From positions 1 to 64,000 of the forward strand of contig CADEFN010000009.1 in NCBI GenBank assembly GCA_902826615.1: a stretch of 64,000 nucleotides of DNA. The letters run 5' to 3'. The translations under genes were made by a program, and so were the position numbers. This document shows, piece by piece, positions 32,377 through 41,822 of the stretch (within the stretch, counting starts at the first letter, position 1; every line of letters begins with the position of its first letter). The stretch is from an uncultured Gemmatimonadota bacterium. Its GTDB lineage: Bacteria; Gemmatimonadota; Gemmatimonadetes; Gemmatimonadales; Gemmatimonadaceae. The notes beneath the pieces are model-generated. The model was not told the DNA's origin, did not search any database, and saw nothing but the letters and a program-made list of their open reading frames with translations.

Positions 32377-35300
32377 CTACTTGAGTACAGGCACCCTCGA
32401 CCAGTCGAGGTCAGTGAGGACGCCTTCATAGACTCGCATCGCCCCGACCGCGATGCGCGTGTTGTAGCTGTTGCCAGCCAGGCTGATCCGAGCACGACCT
32501 TTCGGCGGAGCGGTGCCGTTGATGATGCCAAGGGGTTTACCGTCGACGGCGACACCGCATCTCCCGTCAGGAAACAGTTGCAGTCGCAGCCGCCAGGGAC
32601 GCCCGCTCGCAATGTCGTCAACGCGGATTTTCGCGGCCGCTCTGACCGCAAAGGCACTAATGAATCCACGCATGTCGCGCACGCGGCCCTCTTCGGGATA
32701 CCCCATGCCGCACAGTCCCTCTCCTTCCGTGAACCCGGGGACCGGGTTCTTTCCGGCAGCCTCGTGTAATCGCGTGGTGTCGACACCTGTCACCAGGGCA
32801 AGGCCGATGCCCTGCCACTGGGGCATGGTGATCGGTGTCATCAAGACGAAATCCATAGCAACCCCACCTTCGGTACTGACCTCACCTTTGGCGACGGCGC
32901 CTGACTGGAATGAGCCATCCCCATTTGTGAGGAACACAGGTTGCGCGGTTCCGGCCGACGCCACGGTGGGGACAGGATAGCCAAAGGGCATCCAGCTCCC
33001 GAGGCCATTCCGCCACTCCTCCTCAAACACCAGGCGCGCCGGCCGGTCGGTGACCGGAAGTGTGACGGTGTCACTCGCGGAGCGACCCGAGGTCACGGTG
33101 ACCTGCACGGAAGGTGTAGTCCCCGATACGGTGAGAATGCCGCGCAGGGAATCAATGACGCCGGCCCGCGAGTCGACGATGGACCAGCGCAGGCTCCCCG
33201 ATTCCCTGAGCGCCCGGCCGCGTTCGTCACGCATGATGGCCCGAAGCTGCACCGGAACGTTGGCCGGCACCACGGCAGGGACAACCATGCGGGCAGTGGC
33301 CGCCCGCATGGGACTGGTCGACGTGATCCAGAAAATCGCGAGGAGCTTGCGCGATGGACCGGGCCGCATGCTGAGGGGACGTGCCAGGTTCGGGGCAGAC
33401 ACCGGCACGACGGCGGGGACCGTCGTGCCGTCATTCTGCAGCGCGCAGGTGCAGAGGACCCAATCGGCGTCGGGGCTCAGCCAGGCGCCACGCACGTTAC
33501 CGTCGATGAGCGGTTGATCCTCGCCGGTTGACCACTGCAATACGGTCAACTGTCCCGATGGGCTCGAGGCCAGTGCCAAGCGGTCGGAGTCCAGCCAGCC
33601 CGCGGTCGTGAAGGAGGCGTCGGGTGTCCTCATGGCGCGGCACTCCAGCAGCGACGTATCAACCTCGATGACGCAGATCTCGCTCGGCTGGGCGCCCCAC
33701 TGAAACCTGGTGAAGGCCAGTCTGCTGCCGTCGGGGCTCCAGTACGGGGCAACGTCAGAGGTGGGGCCAGCGGTCAGGCGGCGTGGCATCGTGTCGTTGA
33801 TTCCGGCGACGGCGATGTCGTATCGCATGAGCGAATCCCACCGTGCTGTGGCAAACGCGACCAGGCGACCGTCAGGGGAGAGCGTAGGCGACACGTCATC
33901 CCGCTCTGCCGGCAGGAAGGGACGACCCGGGCCTTCACCCTCGTAGAGGAAGAGGTCGATGGTGCCCAACCCGGCAACAGCCTGCGCGGTGACGAGCCGT
34001 CGGGTGGTCGGCGAATAGTTGGCCCCGAACCCGTTGGGTGAAGTGAGGGTGATCGGGGGGGCCGCCCAGGGTCGCGGCAGGAGGGTGTCCTGGGGGGACC
34101 ATCCGGATTGCCGCACATCATACGCGTCAAACGTCACATGGCCGGCCGAATCGATGTAGGCCACGGCGAGCACGGCATCCGGGGTGGGGACTGGCGCCTC
34201 TCGCACCAGGGTGCCTAACGCCAATCCCGCGGCGACGGTCACGGCGCCCAGGCCAGCCACGATCCGTCGCGTGGTGGATACCACGCCAAAACGCCACGAG
34301 AGTGGCGCCGACCGTCCGAGGGCGATCACCTCCGCCGGTCGCGCGGCCGCGCCTAACAAGTCGCCCGCGATCGTGGTGACCGACCGACGGTCGCCCAGGG
34401 CAAAGCGGTGCTGGCAGAACGCCCGAAAGAGGTCGGTCTGTGCACCGAAATCATCGCCATGACGCAGCAGCTGCGCGGCCCTCCGGGCCCGGCCTTCGTC
34501 GAACGGCTCCGTCGACCCGAGGGCGCGCCCGAGTTGCACCGAGGCTTTGACCGTCGCATCGCGCGGCGCGACGCGCAACGCTTCGTCCGCGATTTCATCG
34601 TGGGCGGTGCGCCAGCCGGCGCCGTCGCGGAGCACCAGCCCTCGTGCCTCGAGGGCCGCGAGTCGCGCCATGGACTCTTCGGGGCTCCGCTCGGATGCCG
34701 CGACCAGCACCTCCTGATCAAGCGTACCTCCCGCGACTGCGAGAAGGGTCAGAAGCCAGAGTTCGGTTCGGTCGAGGTCGGCCAGCCTCGCGCGAAGAAC
34801 ATCGGCCTGCTGCAGCTCGGCTGTCAGGGCTTCGGGGCGTGAGGTCGCCCACAGCCCATCAACTCGTCGAAGCAGTTGCTGGGCCTCGAGGTGCTGCAAC
34901 ATCTCGAGGGCCAGGAGGGGAGAACCGCGCGAGGCCTTCCACAGATCGCCCGCAAAGGTTGTGGCCCAGCCCTCGCCGGGCAACGCGGCGATGCTGAGCA
35001 CCAGTTCCTCGATATGCCCCGCCGTGAGGGGATCGAGGGCGAGATGCGTAGTGAGGGCGGACGAGACGAGCTGGTGTTTGCGGGCTTCGGTGCGCCCCGC
35101 GGTCACGACCAGCACCCGTGTGTCGGTCAGCCCTTCAATGGCGGCGGCGATCAGGGCTGCGGAGGCGTCGTCCCACCAGTGCAGGTCATCGATGAGAATG
35201 GCCACGGGATGCTCGAAGGCAACGGTGGCCATGAGCTCGCGAATCGCGAGGGTGCGTGCTCGCAGCAGGTCGATGCGGGTGACGCGTTTGGCTGGGCGAT

Positions 35301-36375
35301 CAAACCAGGTGGAGAGGGAGGGATTGAGGTCGACGAGTGTCGCAGCGGTTTCGGGGGCGATGGCCTGCCGCCCGGGCAGCGAGGCCAGGGCCGCGGCCAG
35401 GTCCCCCGCCACGGTGTACTCGATGTCGCGCGCGCCTAACGATCCGCCGAGGGTGATGACCTTGCCACGCATGGCACGAATACGGGCCGCCACGTCGCGA
35501 AGGAGGCGGGTCTTGCCGTACCCGGCGCGGGCGGTGATATGGAGACGGAGTGCCTTGCCGCTGCGGGTGCTCTCCCAGGCCTGCATGCAGGCGGAAAAGG
35601 CCTCCTCGCGCCCCACCAGCGACGGCGCAAGCTGGTCCACGCCATCGGTTGGCGTAGTCCGTGCGCTGCCGCTGGTTGATTGGCTCTGTACCGAGCGGAG
35701 CACGGCACGCGTTGATGGTTCCAGGGCCATCTCTTCGCGCTCGGCCAGCTGCTGTAGCGCTTCCGACTCCGAACGCGCTGCGAGCATGTCGTTGGCAGAG
35801 AGGCAGGCTTCGATGAGCAGGCGCCATCCACTCTCGTTGTAGAGGTCCTGATCCCTCAGCCGCTTGGCCACGATGACGGCGTCGCGTGGCCGGCCCGCGG
35901 TCAGGTGGTTCGCAATGACGGCTTCGGCCGAATGCCGGAAGACCTCGAGCAGCCGCCGACGTTCAAGGGCGGCCCACTCTTCAAAGGCCGAGCTGCCGGG
36001 GGCCGCGAAGTTGGGGATGAAGGGACCGGTGTAGAGCTCAACAACGCGGTGATGGTCGCCGGCTCTGGAAGCGGCGAGGAGTTCATCGCGGTCGACGGTG
36101 ACCGCATCGGAGAGGCGGAGGTTGTCGCCCTCGGCGATAATGAGATCCTGCCCCGTCTTCTTCTTGAGGTACCAGAGGGTTTGGCGGAGGGCGTGTTTGG
36201 CGGCGTCTGGTTCGAGGTCAGCCCACAGGAGGGAGGCGACATGACCGCGGGTACTCTCTCTGCCCGGGGCCGCCGACAGATACACCAGCAGCGCCGACGG
36301 CTTGCCAACACCGGCGACGGTCTGACCATCGGCCGTGCGGAGACCTGCGAGGACCGAAAGCGAACCCAGGTGCAT
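32377..36375 (-). CDS. Giant SARP/STAND regulator with transmembrane segment, TolB-like propeller and C-terminal LamG-like domain
   Basis: The 1332-residue product has these parts in order. Residues 1-93 are a winged-helix effector of the SARP/OmpR type, and 95-230 a BTAD helical domain. About 252-480 is a STAND-type ATPase, with Walker A ARAGYGKT (282-289) and Walker B VAILIDD (391-397). A helical region to about 690 is followed by one membrane helix (704-724). A TolB/PD40 beta-propeller lies at about 745-1000, with SPDGR at 833 and SPDGS at 880. A BIG2/Ig-like domain lies at 1030-1110, and a lectin/LamG-like beta-sandwich at 1112-1320. AfsR-like proteins share the first half. The outside half suggests a receptor that passes a signal through the membrane to its own DNA-binding domain, which is inference. 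Confidence 0.85.
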   Translation of the reverse strand: MHLGSLSVLAGLRTADGQTVAGVGKPSALLVYLSAAPGRESTRGHVASLLWADLEPDAAKHALRQTLWYLKKKTGQDLIIAEGDNLRLSDAVTVDRDELLAASRAGDHHRVVELYTGPFIPNFAAPGSSAFEEWAALERRRLLEVFRHSAEAVIANHLTAGRPRDAVIVAKRLRDQDLYNESGWRLLIEACLSANDMLAARSESEALQQLAEREEMALEPSTRAVLRSVQSQSTSGSARTTPTDGVDQLAPSLVGREEAFSACMQAWESTRSGKALRLHITARAGYGKTRLLRDVAARIRAMRGKVITLGGSLGARDIEYTVAGDLAAALASLPGRQAIAPETAATLVDLNPSLSTWFDRPAKRVTRIDLLRARTLAIRELMATVAFEHPVAILIDDLHWWDDASAALIAAAIEGLTDTRVLVVTAGRTEARKHQLVSSALTTHLALDPLTAGHIEELVLSIAALPGEGWATTFAGDLWKASRGSPLLALEMLQHLEAQQLLRRVDGLWATSRPEALTAELQQADVLRARLADLDRTELWLLTLLAVAGGTLDQEVLVAASERSPEESMARLAALEARGLVLRDGAGWRTAHDEIADEALRVAPRDATVKASVQLGRALGSTEPFDEGRARRAAQLLRHGDDFGAQTDLFRAFCQHRFALGDRRSVTTIAGDLLGAAARPAEVIALGRSAPLSWRFGVVSTTRRIVAGLGAVTVAAGLALGTLVREAPVPTPDAVLAVAYIDSAGHVTFDAYDVRQSGWSPQDTLLPRPWAAPPITLTSPNGFGANYSPTTRRLVTAQAVAGLGTIDLFLYEGEGPGRPFLPAERDDVSPTLSPDGRLVAFATARWDSLMRYDIAVAGINDTMPRRLTAGPTSDVAPYWSPDGSRLAFTRFQWGAQPSEICVIEVDTSLLECRAMRTPDASFTTAGWLDSDRLALASSPSGQLTVLQWSTGEDQPLIDGNVRGAWLSPDADWVLCTCALQNDGTTVPAVVPVSAPNLARPLSMRPGPSRKLLAIFWITSTSPMRAATARMVVPAVVPANVPVQLRAIMRDERGRALRESGSLRWSIVDSRAGVIDSLRGILTVSGTTPSVQVTVTSGRSASDTVTLPVTDRPARLVFEEEWRNGLGSWMPFGYPVPTVASAGTAQPVFLTNGDGSFQSGAVAKGEVSTEGGVAMDFVLMTPITMPQWQGIGLALVTGVDTTRLHEAAGKNPVPGFTEGEGLCGMGYPEEGRVRDMRGFISAFAVRAAAKIRVDDIASGRPWRLRLQLFPDGRCGVAVDGKPLGIINGTAPPKGRARISLAGNSYNTRIAVGAMRVYEGVLTDLDWSRVPVLK

Positions 36376-36528
36376 CGGTGACCGTCTTGGCGGAGCGTGG
36401 TCGAGAGGGCCGAGCCAGTCCGGTGCCGGCCTCCGTCGATCAGGACCGCGCAGCGTAAGGGGCGGGCGTCAGTGCGCCGTCAGAATCTGCCCCGATTTTG
36501 GTGTGAAGGGCAGGGGAGGTGCACAGAC

Positions 36529-37101
36529 CTAGAGTTCGGCTCCCGCTGCTTTGGCGAAAAGCCGACGCAGGTCAATGACAAATGACGGGAGCCCCTGCCG
36601 CGGGCTCCACTCCAGGCGCTCGGTGCACACCGCAGCGGTCTCGGTGTCAGGATGCCACACTTCAACCGTCTGTTGCTCGAGATCAACCAGCCACGTTGGC
36701 CAACCCATGGCTTGATACTTCCCCCGCTTGAGGAAGCGGTCGGCGCGGATAGAGGAAGGTGAGAGCACCTCGATCGCCAGGAGCAATCGCCCCGCGTCGG
36801 GCCAGCCTGAGGGGACGCGATCGCCGACCAGCGGGAGCACCAGGACATCGGGTTGTACGACCGTCTTGGCGTCGGCCACCACGTCGAATGGCGCGCTCAA
36901 GACCACACCGATCCTGTTCTCCTCGGCATACGTTGTCAGCCACGTGACGAGCGCGCCGACGGCACGCTGATGAGCATATGATGGGGATGGGCTCACGATG
37001 AGCTCACCATCAACCGCTTCAAAGCGGTAGCCGGGAGACTCGGGGATGGCCAGCACCTCCTCGGCCGTCCAGTAGTGCGGCAAGATCGCGGGCATACCCA
37101 T
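36529..37101 (-). CDS. Uma2-family endonuclease (DUF820)
   Basis: The 190-residue product has the Uma2 PD-(D/E)xK layout: YRFEAVDGELIVSPSPS, VVQPDVLVLP with the core Asp, and LLLAIEVLSPSS followed by KRGKYQAMGWPTWLVD. Uma2 proteins are abundant in cyanobacteria and some other phyla; their biological role is unsettled. The start is uncertain: MGMPAILPHYW at 37101 gives the usual length, while M33 or M1 of a longer frame (to 37275) are possible. It is separated by 153 nt from the SARP/STAND gene on the same strand. Confidence 0.82.
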   Translation of the reverse strand: MGMPAILPHYWTAEEVLAIPESPGYRFEAVDGELIVSPSPSYAHQRAVGALVTWLTTYAEENRIGVVLSAPFDVVADAKTVVQPDVLVLPLVGDRVPSGWPDAGRLLLAIEVLSPSSIRADRFLKRGKYQAMGWPTWLVDLEQQTVEVWHPDTETAAVCTERLEWSPRQGLPSFVIDLRRLFAKAAGAEL

Positions 37102-37293
37102 ACGTTGCTCTGGCTCGGCGTGAGAAGGCAAGAGTCCATGCGACACCATGGCACATTGCCCCGGGACCACTGTCATCATTCCATTGCCATAGCGGTCATT
37201 TTCGCGGCTCTGACGACCAGATGGGCCCTCTTGCCCGCTGTGTCGCGGACGAACGATGTCTGCCCGCTCGTCCACGTTCAGCAGTGCCCATGG

Positions 37294-38736
37294 TCAAGAG
37301 GTCCGCACGGCCACGCGACCTACCACGCGGACCCACTGCACACGTCCGGATGCGTCGCGAATGAACTCGATCGTTTGTCCCTGCGCAGTTCCTTCGGTGA
37401 CGATGGCCTGATCCGTTCCGAAAAACGCAATCGGCATGGCCTCGCCGGTTCCGCTTGACTGGCGTTCCTGCACCACCAGACCTGTGCCCTCACGTCGGAC
37501 ATCCACGGTGTTACTGGGGCGCGCGTAGGATCCGACATAGGGGGCGGGATCGGGTTGCGTTGGCAGAGGTTGCGCCCATGGCAGCGACTCCACCAGCCCC
37601 CGATGCGCAATGGCCTGATTGCGACGGTACGTCGCCCCCAGAAAGGTGCGCAGTGCTTCTCGTTCCACGTCCTGAATCAAGCGCCACCCGGTGTTGGCGT
37701 TGGTGAGAATCGCGATGGCGAAGCGCCGCTCCGGCGCGAGTTCGAGCAGCAGAATGTGACCGCCGAGTGTTCCCCCGTGGGACGCGGTTCGCACACCGCC
37801 GACGTTCCGTAGGTGCCAGCCGATTCCCATGTCATCGTCAGTGGATTGCTTCCGCATCTGCGGCGTGCGCATCGCCTCCAGTGATGCGGCCGACAACACG
37901 ACGCTGCTGGATGCAGCGGCCCCCGACATGTGGAATTGCGCATAGGCCAGCAGGTCGGTCATGCAGACCCCCACTCCGCCTGCCGTGATCGAGGTGGAGG
38001 CTCCAAATGGACGAAGCAGGCGTGGTACACCGTCGCGCACCGAGTGGCCAACGGCGAAGCGTTGCGTGATGAAATCATTTGCATGTGTACCGGCGTGTTC
38101 GAGCTGCAACGGATCGAACACCAGCGACTTGATCGCCCGGTTGATCGGCATTCCGGTCACCCGTTCGATCACGCGACCCGCGAAGCTGAATCCCGCGTTG
38201 TTGTAACTCCACGCGGCCCCCGGCGGCGCGACCTGCATGAGGTCCGTCATGGACGCCACAAAGTTCGCAAGTGTTTCAGTGCCGCGATCCGGACCGGACA
38301 CCTGTCCCTCCCAGCCGCCAAGGTGTGTTAGCAGCTGCCGCACCGTCGCGATGCGAGACGCGTCGTCGTCGCGCACTCGGAAGTCCGGCACGTAGGTGCG
38401 AACCGGCGCGTCGAGGTTCACCTTGCCCTGTTCGACAAGACGCATCATCGCGGTTGCAGCAAAGGTCTTCGATATCGACGCGATCGGGAAAACGGTGTGT
38501 GCCGTGACAGGGAGGGAGTCTTCGACGCTTGTTATGCCCAGACCGCGCACCATCACCTTCCCATCGGCAATTACGCCGAGCGCCACTCCGGGAATGCCAT
38601 GCTGCTTCATCCGAGCCTCCACCATCGTGGCCAGGGCGTCGAAGCGGGGATCAGACGTCTGCGCAGCCAGCGCCGTGCTCAAAGCGGCGGAGCCAAGCAG
38701 AGGGACGAGACGTCTGCGAAGGGAAATCCCGGACAT
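37294..38736 (-). CDS. Beta-lactamase-family serine hydrolase
   Basis: The 480-residue product has a signal peptide (to about AAQ, residue 26) and all three class C/serine hydrolase motifs: SISK (SxxK, Ser87-Lys90), SYNN (YxN, Tyr178-Asn180) and SHGG replacing KTG late in the domain. A C-terminal beta-barrel-like extension (about 385-480) is common in exported D-aminopeptidase/esterase relatives. It may act on peptides or esters; true beta-lactamase activity is not implied. It is divergent from the M19 dipeptidase, with a shared 174-nt upstream region. Confidence 0.88.
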   Translation of the reverse strand: MSGISLRRRLVPLLGSAALSTALAAQTSDPRFDALATMVEARMKQHGIPGVALGVIADGKVMVRGLGITSVEDSLPVTAHTVFPIASISKTFAATAMMRLVEQGKVNLDAPVRTYVPDFRVRDDDASRIATVRQLLTHLGGWEGQVSGPDRGTETLANFVASMTDLMQVAPPGAAWSYNNAGFSFAGRVIERVTGMPINRAIKSLVFDPLQLEHAGTHANDFITQRFAVGHSVRDGVPRLLRPFGASTSITAGGVGVCMTDLLAYAQFHMSGAAASSSVVLSAASLEAMRTPQMRKQSTDDDMGIGWHLRNVGGVRTASHGGTLGGHILLLELAPERRFAIAILTNANTGWRLIQDVEREALRTFLGATYRRNQAIAHRGLVESLPWAQPLPTQPDPAPYVGSYARPSNTVDVRREGTGLVVQERQSSGTGEAMPIAFFGTDQAIVTEGTAQGQTIEFIRDASGRVQWVRVVGRVAVRTS

Positions 38737-38910
38737 GGCACATGCCTGTTGGAGGTCGGGGAAAGCTGTGTGGCAATGCGGAGCGGCAACAGAGCGCTTC
38801 CCGATACTCACCCTGCGCCTGTCCGACACCCTGTGTGTTAGCCACGGGCCTGCCCACTTGCCCTGCCGTGCGGCGGGTCGCACCGTTCGGCACACCCTGT
38901 TCCCATCCTT
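38737..38910. promoter_or_regulatory. Divergent intergenic region, serine hydrolase and M19 dipeptidase
   Basis: This 174-nt region between divergent start codons must hold both promoters. I see two GTGTTAGCC-like fragments but no clear -10/-35 pair or operator. Confidence 0.35.
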
Positions 38911-40191
38911 ATGACCGTTCGACGCCTACTGCTGATTTCTGTTGCGTCCTCCAGCGCCCTCGCTGCCCAGACCCCAGACCCGTCGCTCGTCTCGCGCGCG
39001 CGGTCCATCCATGACCGGGTGATCACCCTCGACACGCACGTCGACATTTCCCCGGCCAACTTCAGGGCGGGACAGCAGAACTACAAAGACCGCCTCAACA
39101 CGCAGGTCAATGTGCCCAAGATGCAGGAGGGTGGGCTCGATGCCGCCTTCCTGATTGTGTACGTGGGGCAGAGCCCGTCTTTCTCGCCCGAGGCCTACTC
39201 ACGCGCCAGGACACAGGCGCTCGAGAAGTTCGACGCCATCCACCGCCTGACGAGTGAAATCGCCCCCGACAAGGTGGCGCTCGCGCTCACGCCCGACGAT
39301 GTCCGCCGCATCGCCAAAGAGGGAAAGAAAGCCATCCTCATCGGCGTGGAAAACGGATACCCGATCGGTGAAGATCTCTCCAACGTGAAGGCGTTCGCCG
39401 AGCGCGGGGCGCGGTACCTTTCGCTGGCCCACAACGGCCACTCACAGCTCTCCGACTCCAACACCGGCGAACGCGACGGGAAGTACCAGTGGAACGGGCT
39501 CTCCCCGTTAGGTGAGCAGGTGATTGCCGAGCTGAACAAGTGGGGGGTGATGGTGGACATCTCGCATCCATCCAAGGCCTCGATGCTGCGGACGATTGCG
39601 CTCTCCAAGGCGCCGATCATCGCCTCACACTCGGCCGTTCGGGCCATTGCCAACGTGAGCCGCAATCTGGACGACGAACAGCTGATGGCGCTCAAGAAGA
39701 ATGGTGGGGTGGCGCAGATTGTGGCCTTCAACTCGTATGTGAAGGTGGCACCGCCCGACTCGCCCGAACGGATTTCGGCGATGAACAAACTCCGCGAGGA
39801 GTATGGATTGCCGCCCGGTGGTGGTCCCGGCGGTCTTGGCCCGGGCGCAGCCGCTCAACTTGATTCCACCAAACGGGCGGCCTTCATGCAGCGGATGCAG
39901 CAGCTCAACACGCAGTTCCCGGCGCCGGCGCGTGCGACGGTGAAGGACTTCGTGGATCACATCGACTACGCGGTCAAGCTCATCGGCATCGATCACGTCG
40001 GGATCAGCTCCGACTTTGATGGCGGTGGCGGGGTGGATGGCTGGAGCGATGCGAGCGAGACGTTCAATGTGACGCTCGAGCTCGTTCGTCGCGGCTATAC
40101 CGAAGAGCAGATCGGGAAGATCTGGAGTGGCAACCTGCTGCGTGTGCTTGGGGAAGTTCAGACGATCGGGAAACGGCTTCGCGGGGAGTAG
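38911..40191 (+). CDS. Secreted membrane dipeptidase (M19)
   Basis: The 426-residue product has a signal peptide (to about AAQ, 20) and the renal dipeptidase (M19) binuclear zinc centre: DTHVD (41-45), Glu in IGVENGYPI, His in SLAHNGHSQLSD, VDISHPS and ASHSAVRAI, and a late IDHVGISSDFDGGG. M19 enzymes hydrolyse dipeptides, including those with D-residues at the second position. A role in peptide scavenging fits the many exported peptidases nearby. The start is the ATG at 38911. Confidence 0.93.
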   Translation: MTVRRLLLISVASSSALAAQTPDPSLVSRARSIHDRVITLDTHVDISPANFRAGQQNYKDRLNTQVNVPKMQEGGLDAAFLIVYVGQSPSFSPEAYSRARTQALEKFDAIHRLTSEIAPDKVALALTPDDVRRIAKEGKKAILIGVENGYPIGEDLSNVKAFAERGARYLSLAHNGHSQLSDSNTGERDGKYQWNGLSPLGEQVIAELNKWGVMVDISHPSKASMLRTIALSKAPIIASHSAVRAIANVSRNLDDEQLMALKKNGGVAQIVAFNSYVKVAPPDSPERISAMNKLREEYGLPPGGGPGGLGPGAAAQLDSTKRAAFMQRMQQLNTQFPAPARATVKDFVDHIDYAVKLIGIDHVGISSDFDGGGGVDGWSDASETFNVTLELVRRGYTEEQIGKIWSGNLLRVLGEVQTIGKRLRGE

Positions 40192-40255
40192 CTGCCAGAA
40201 GTGACGCGTCCCCGGACGGTGGGGTCCGTGCGTATGACGCTCTCTGGATGTCTGA

Positions 40256-41035
40256 ATGCGACTTGCGCGCATGACGAGCGCGGTCATGGCGTATCTTCTG
40301 GCCGCGGGTTGTGCTGAGCCGTTTGTTCTCGTAGCACCTGGAGTTGGAGGCGCGGAACCAAACGCGAACGTGACCATTGCCCTGGTTGATGCCGGCGATA
40401 CCGTACCGGCGTACCAGGTCTCGCGATTTTCTCCCGTAGTGCCCGCCCACGTGGCGGCACCTCCGGGCGTTCTGCTCATCTCGGGAACGTGGTGGCCCGG
40501 CACAGCGAGCGCCAAGGCACGTCGGTCCGATCGCGCTGCACTTCTGGTCGACAGTCTGACCATTGCCGGGGCGCGCGACGTGTCCGGCGCCTACTGGTAT
40601 GGCGCCGAGATTCCGATGAGTCGTGTTCGCAGCCAAGTACGTGTGGTGCTGCCTGGGGTGGAGGGATTCGACACGCCGGGACCTGTGATGCTGAACGGCA
40701 TTGCGCGCGATCCCGAGGCAAACCCCGCAGTCGATAGCGAGTTCATCCACATTCGCGTCGTCTCGCAGGCCGGAGTAACCCCAAACCAGTCGCAGCGATG
40801 GAGGGCAGCGCTCGCGCAGGACTCCGCAAGACGGCAGATCGACGGGAGCGGGCTCGTTCCGGTGCAGTTCGCCGTGCCAAGCCGGATTGCACCCGACCGG
40901 GCCGGGCCGATGACAATTCGCCTTGCGCAAGAGGGCTTCGAGTCGTCGGAGCGGACGTATGTCGCCAGCAAACACTACCGATACCTGCTGCAGCTCAATT
41001 CGACTCTGCTCTGGACGGTGGAGGTGCCGGAATGA
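40256..41035 (+). CDS. Predicted lipoprotein of unknown function
   Basis: The 259-residue product has a lipoprotein signal (LLAAGC, Cys19) and a beta-rich body with several GPV/VRV strands; no family is recognised. It overlaps the next lipoprotein gene by 4 nt (ATGA), so the two are probably translated together. The start at 40256 is preceded by a weak GGATG. The MTSAVMAYLL start at residue 6 is an alternative. Confidence 0.65.
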   Translation: MRLARMTSAVMAYLLAAGCAEPFVLVAPGVGGAEPNANVTIALVDAGDTVPAYQVSRFSPVVPAHVAAPPGVLLISGTWWPGTASAKARRSDRAALLVDSLTIAGARDVSGAYWYGAEIPMSRVRSQVRVVLPGVEGFDTPGPVMLNGIARDPEANPAVDSEFIHIRVVSQAGVTPNQSQRWRAALAQDSARRQIDGSGLVPVQFAVPSRIAPDRAGPMTIRLAQEGFESSERTYVASKHYRYLLQLNSTLLWTVEVPE

Positions 41036-41739
41036 TCAGGCACTACTTCGCCGGGGCGCTGCTGGTCGTGACAGGGACGCTCGCTTGTGACAACCCGTCC
41101 AAGCCAGCTGGTGCTGTCCTCGCCTGGTCCGTGATTCATGTGAGCCTCTACGACAACAACGCGGTGGTGAGCGTTCAGCTCTTTCCGGGTCGTGATGTCA
41201 ACGGAGTACCTCGCGAGGTCCTCGGACCGGTACAGGTCGGAGGTGTTGAAGTGCGCCTCGGCGCACGACCCGCACCGGAGCCGCACGTGGCTTCTGCCGA
41301 GACGGTGCGACCATCCGTACTGAGGGGCCAGGAGCCTCTGGTACTGGTCCCCGCGGAAGTGTCGGGGGTCATGCCACGTCCCAGACGATTCGAGTTTCCA
41401 ACCTTCAGATCTCAGCAGTCAGACACCGTGCGTGTTGACGAGGATGGCAGCCTGAGGCTGCGGTTCACCGCGGCGGGAAGCGGTACCGCGGCAGCGCGTC
41501 GCTGGTCCGTGCGAGTGCGCGGAGCCGCGGATGCGGAACTGACTTATTCGGGCCTTGGCGTGATTCCGCCGGCGGTCACAATTCCGCGTGCTCTCATGCC
41601 GATGCCATCCGACGGGCGCTGGCTGGTTTCTGCGGTCCAGCATGAGACGCACTCCGGTGACGGCGTGGAACCGAGGCCGGACGAATATGTCTTCACTGTG
41701 GACTACACGCAGTGGGTATCGATCGTCGTCAGGCAGTGA
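41032..41739 (+). CDS. Predicted lipoprotein of unknown function, paired with upstream gene
   Basis: The 235-residue product starts MIRHYFAGALL with a lipobox-like TLACDN (Cys19). The mature part is beta-rich with strands such as VVSVQLFPGRD and VGGVEVRLGA, suggesting an Ig-like or transthyretin-like fold; no family is recognised. Its ATG overlaps the upstream TGA (ATGA), a strong sign of coupled expression. No regulatory element is visible between them. Confidence 0.62.
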   Translation: MIRHYFAGALLVVTGTLACDNPSKPAGAVLAWSVIHVSLYDNNAVVSVQLFPGRDVNGVPREVLGPVQVGGVEVRLGARPAPEPHVASAETVRPSVLRGQEPLVLVPAEVSGVMPRPRRFEFPTFRSQQSDTVRVDEDGSLRLRFTAAGSGTAAARRWSVRVRGAADAELTYSGLGVIPPAVTIPRALMPMPSDGRWLVSAVQHETHSGDGVEPRPDEYVFTVDYTQWVSIVVRQ

Positions 41740-41822
41740 CGAGACAGCCTGGCGTCCGAGAGAGTCTCACGCGAGCAGTGAAAATTGCGGAGACAAAGTC
41801 CCGGGTGTGTGCCGAAACGTCC

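Noticed and set aside
26087-34212. 8-kb stretch without the CGTTAGGC motif, coinciding with accessory-looking genes
   Set aside because: With about 34 sites in 64 kb, one gap of this size is not unlikely by chance, so it is not good evidence for horizontal transfer.
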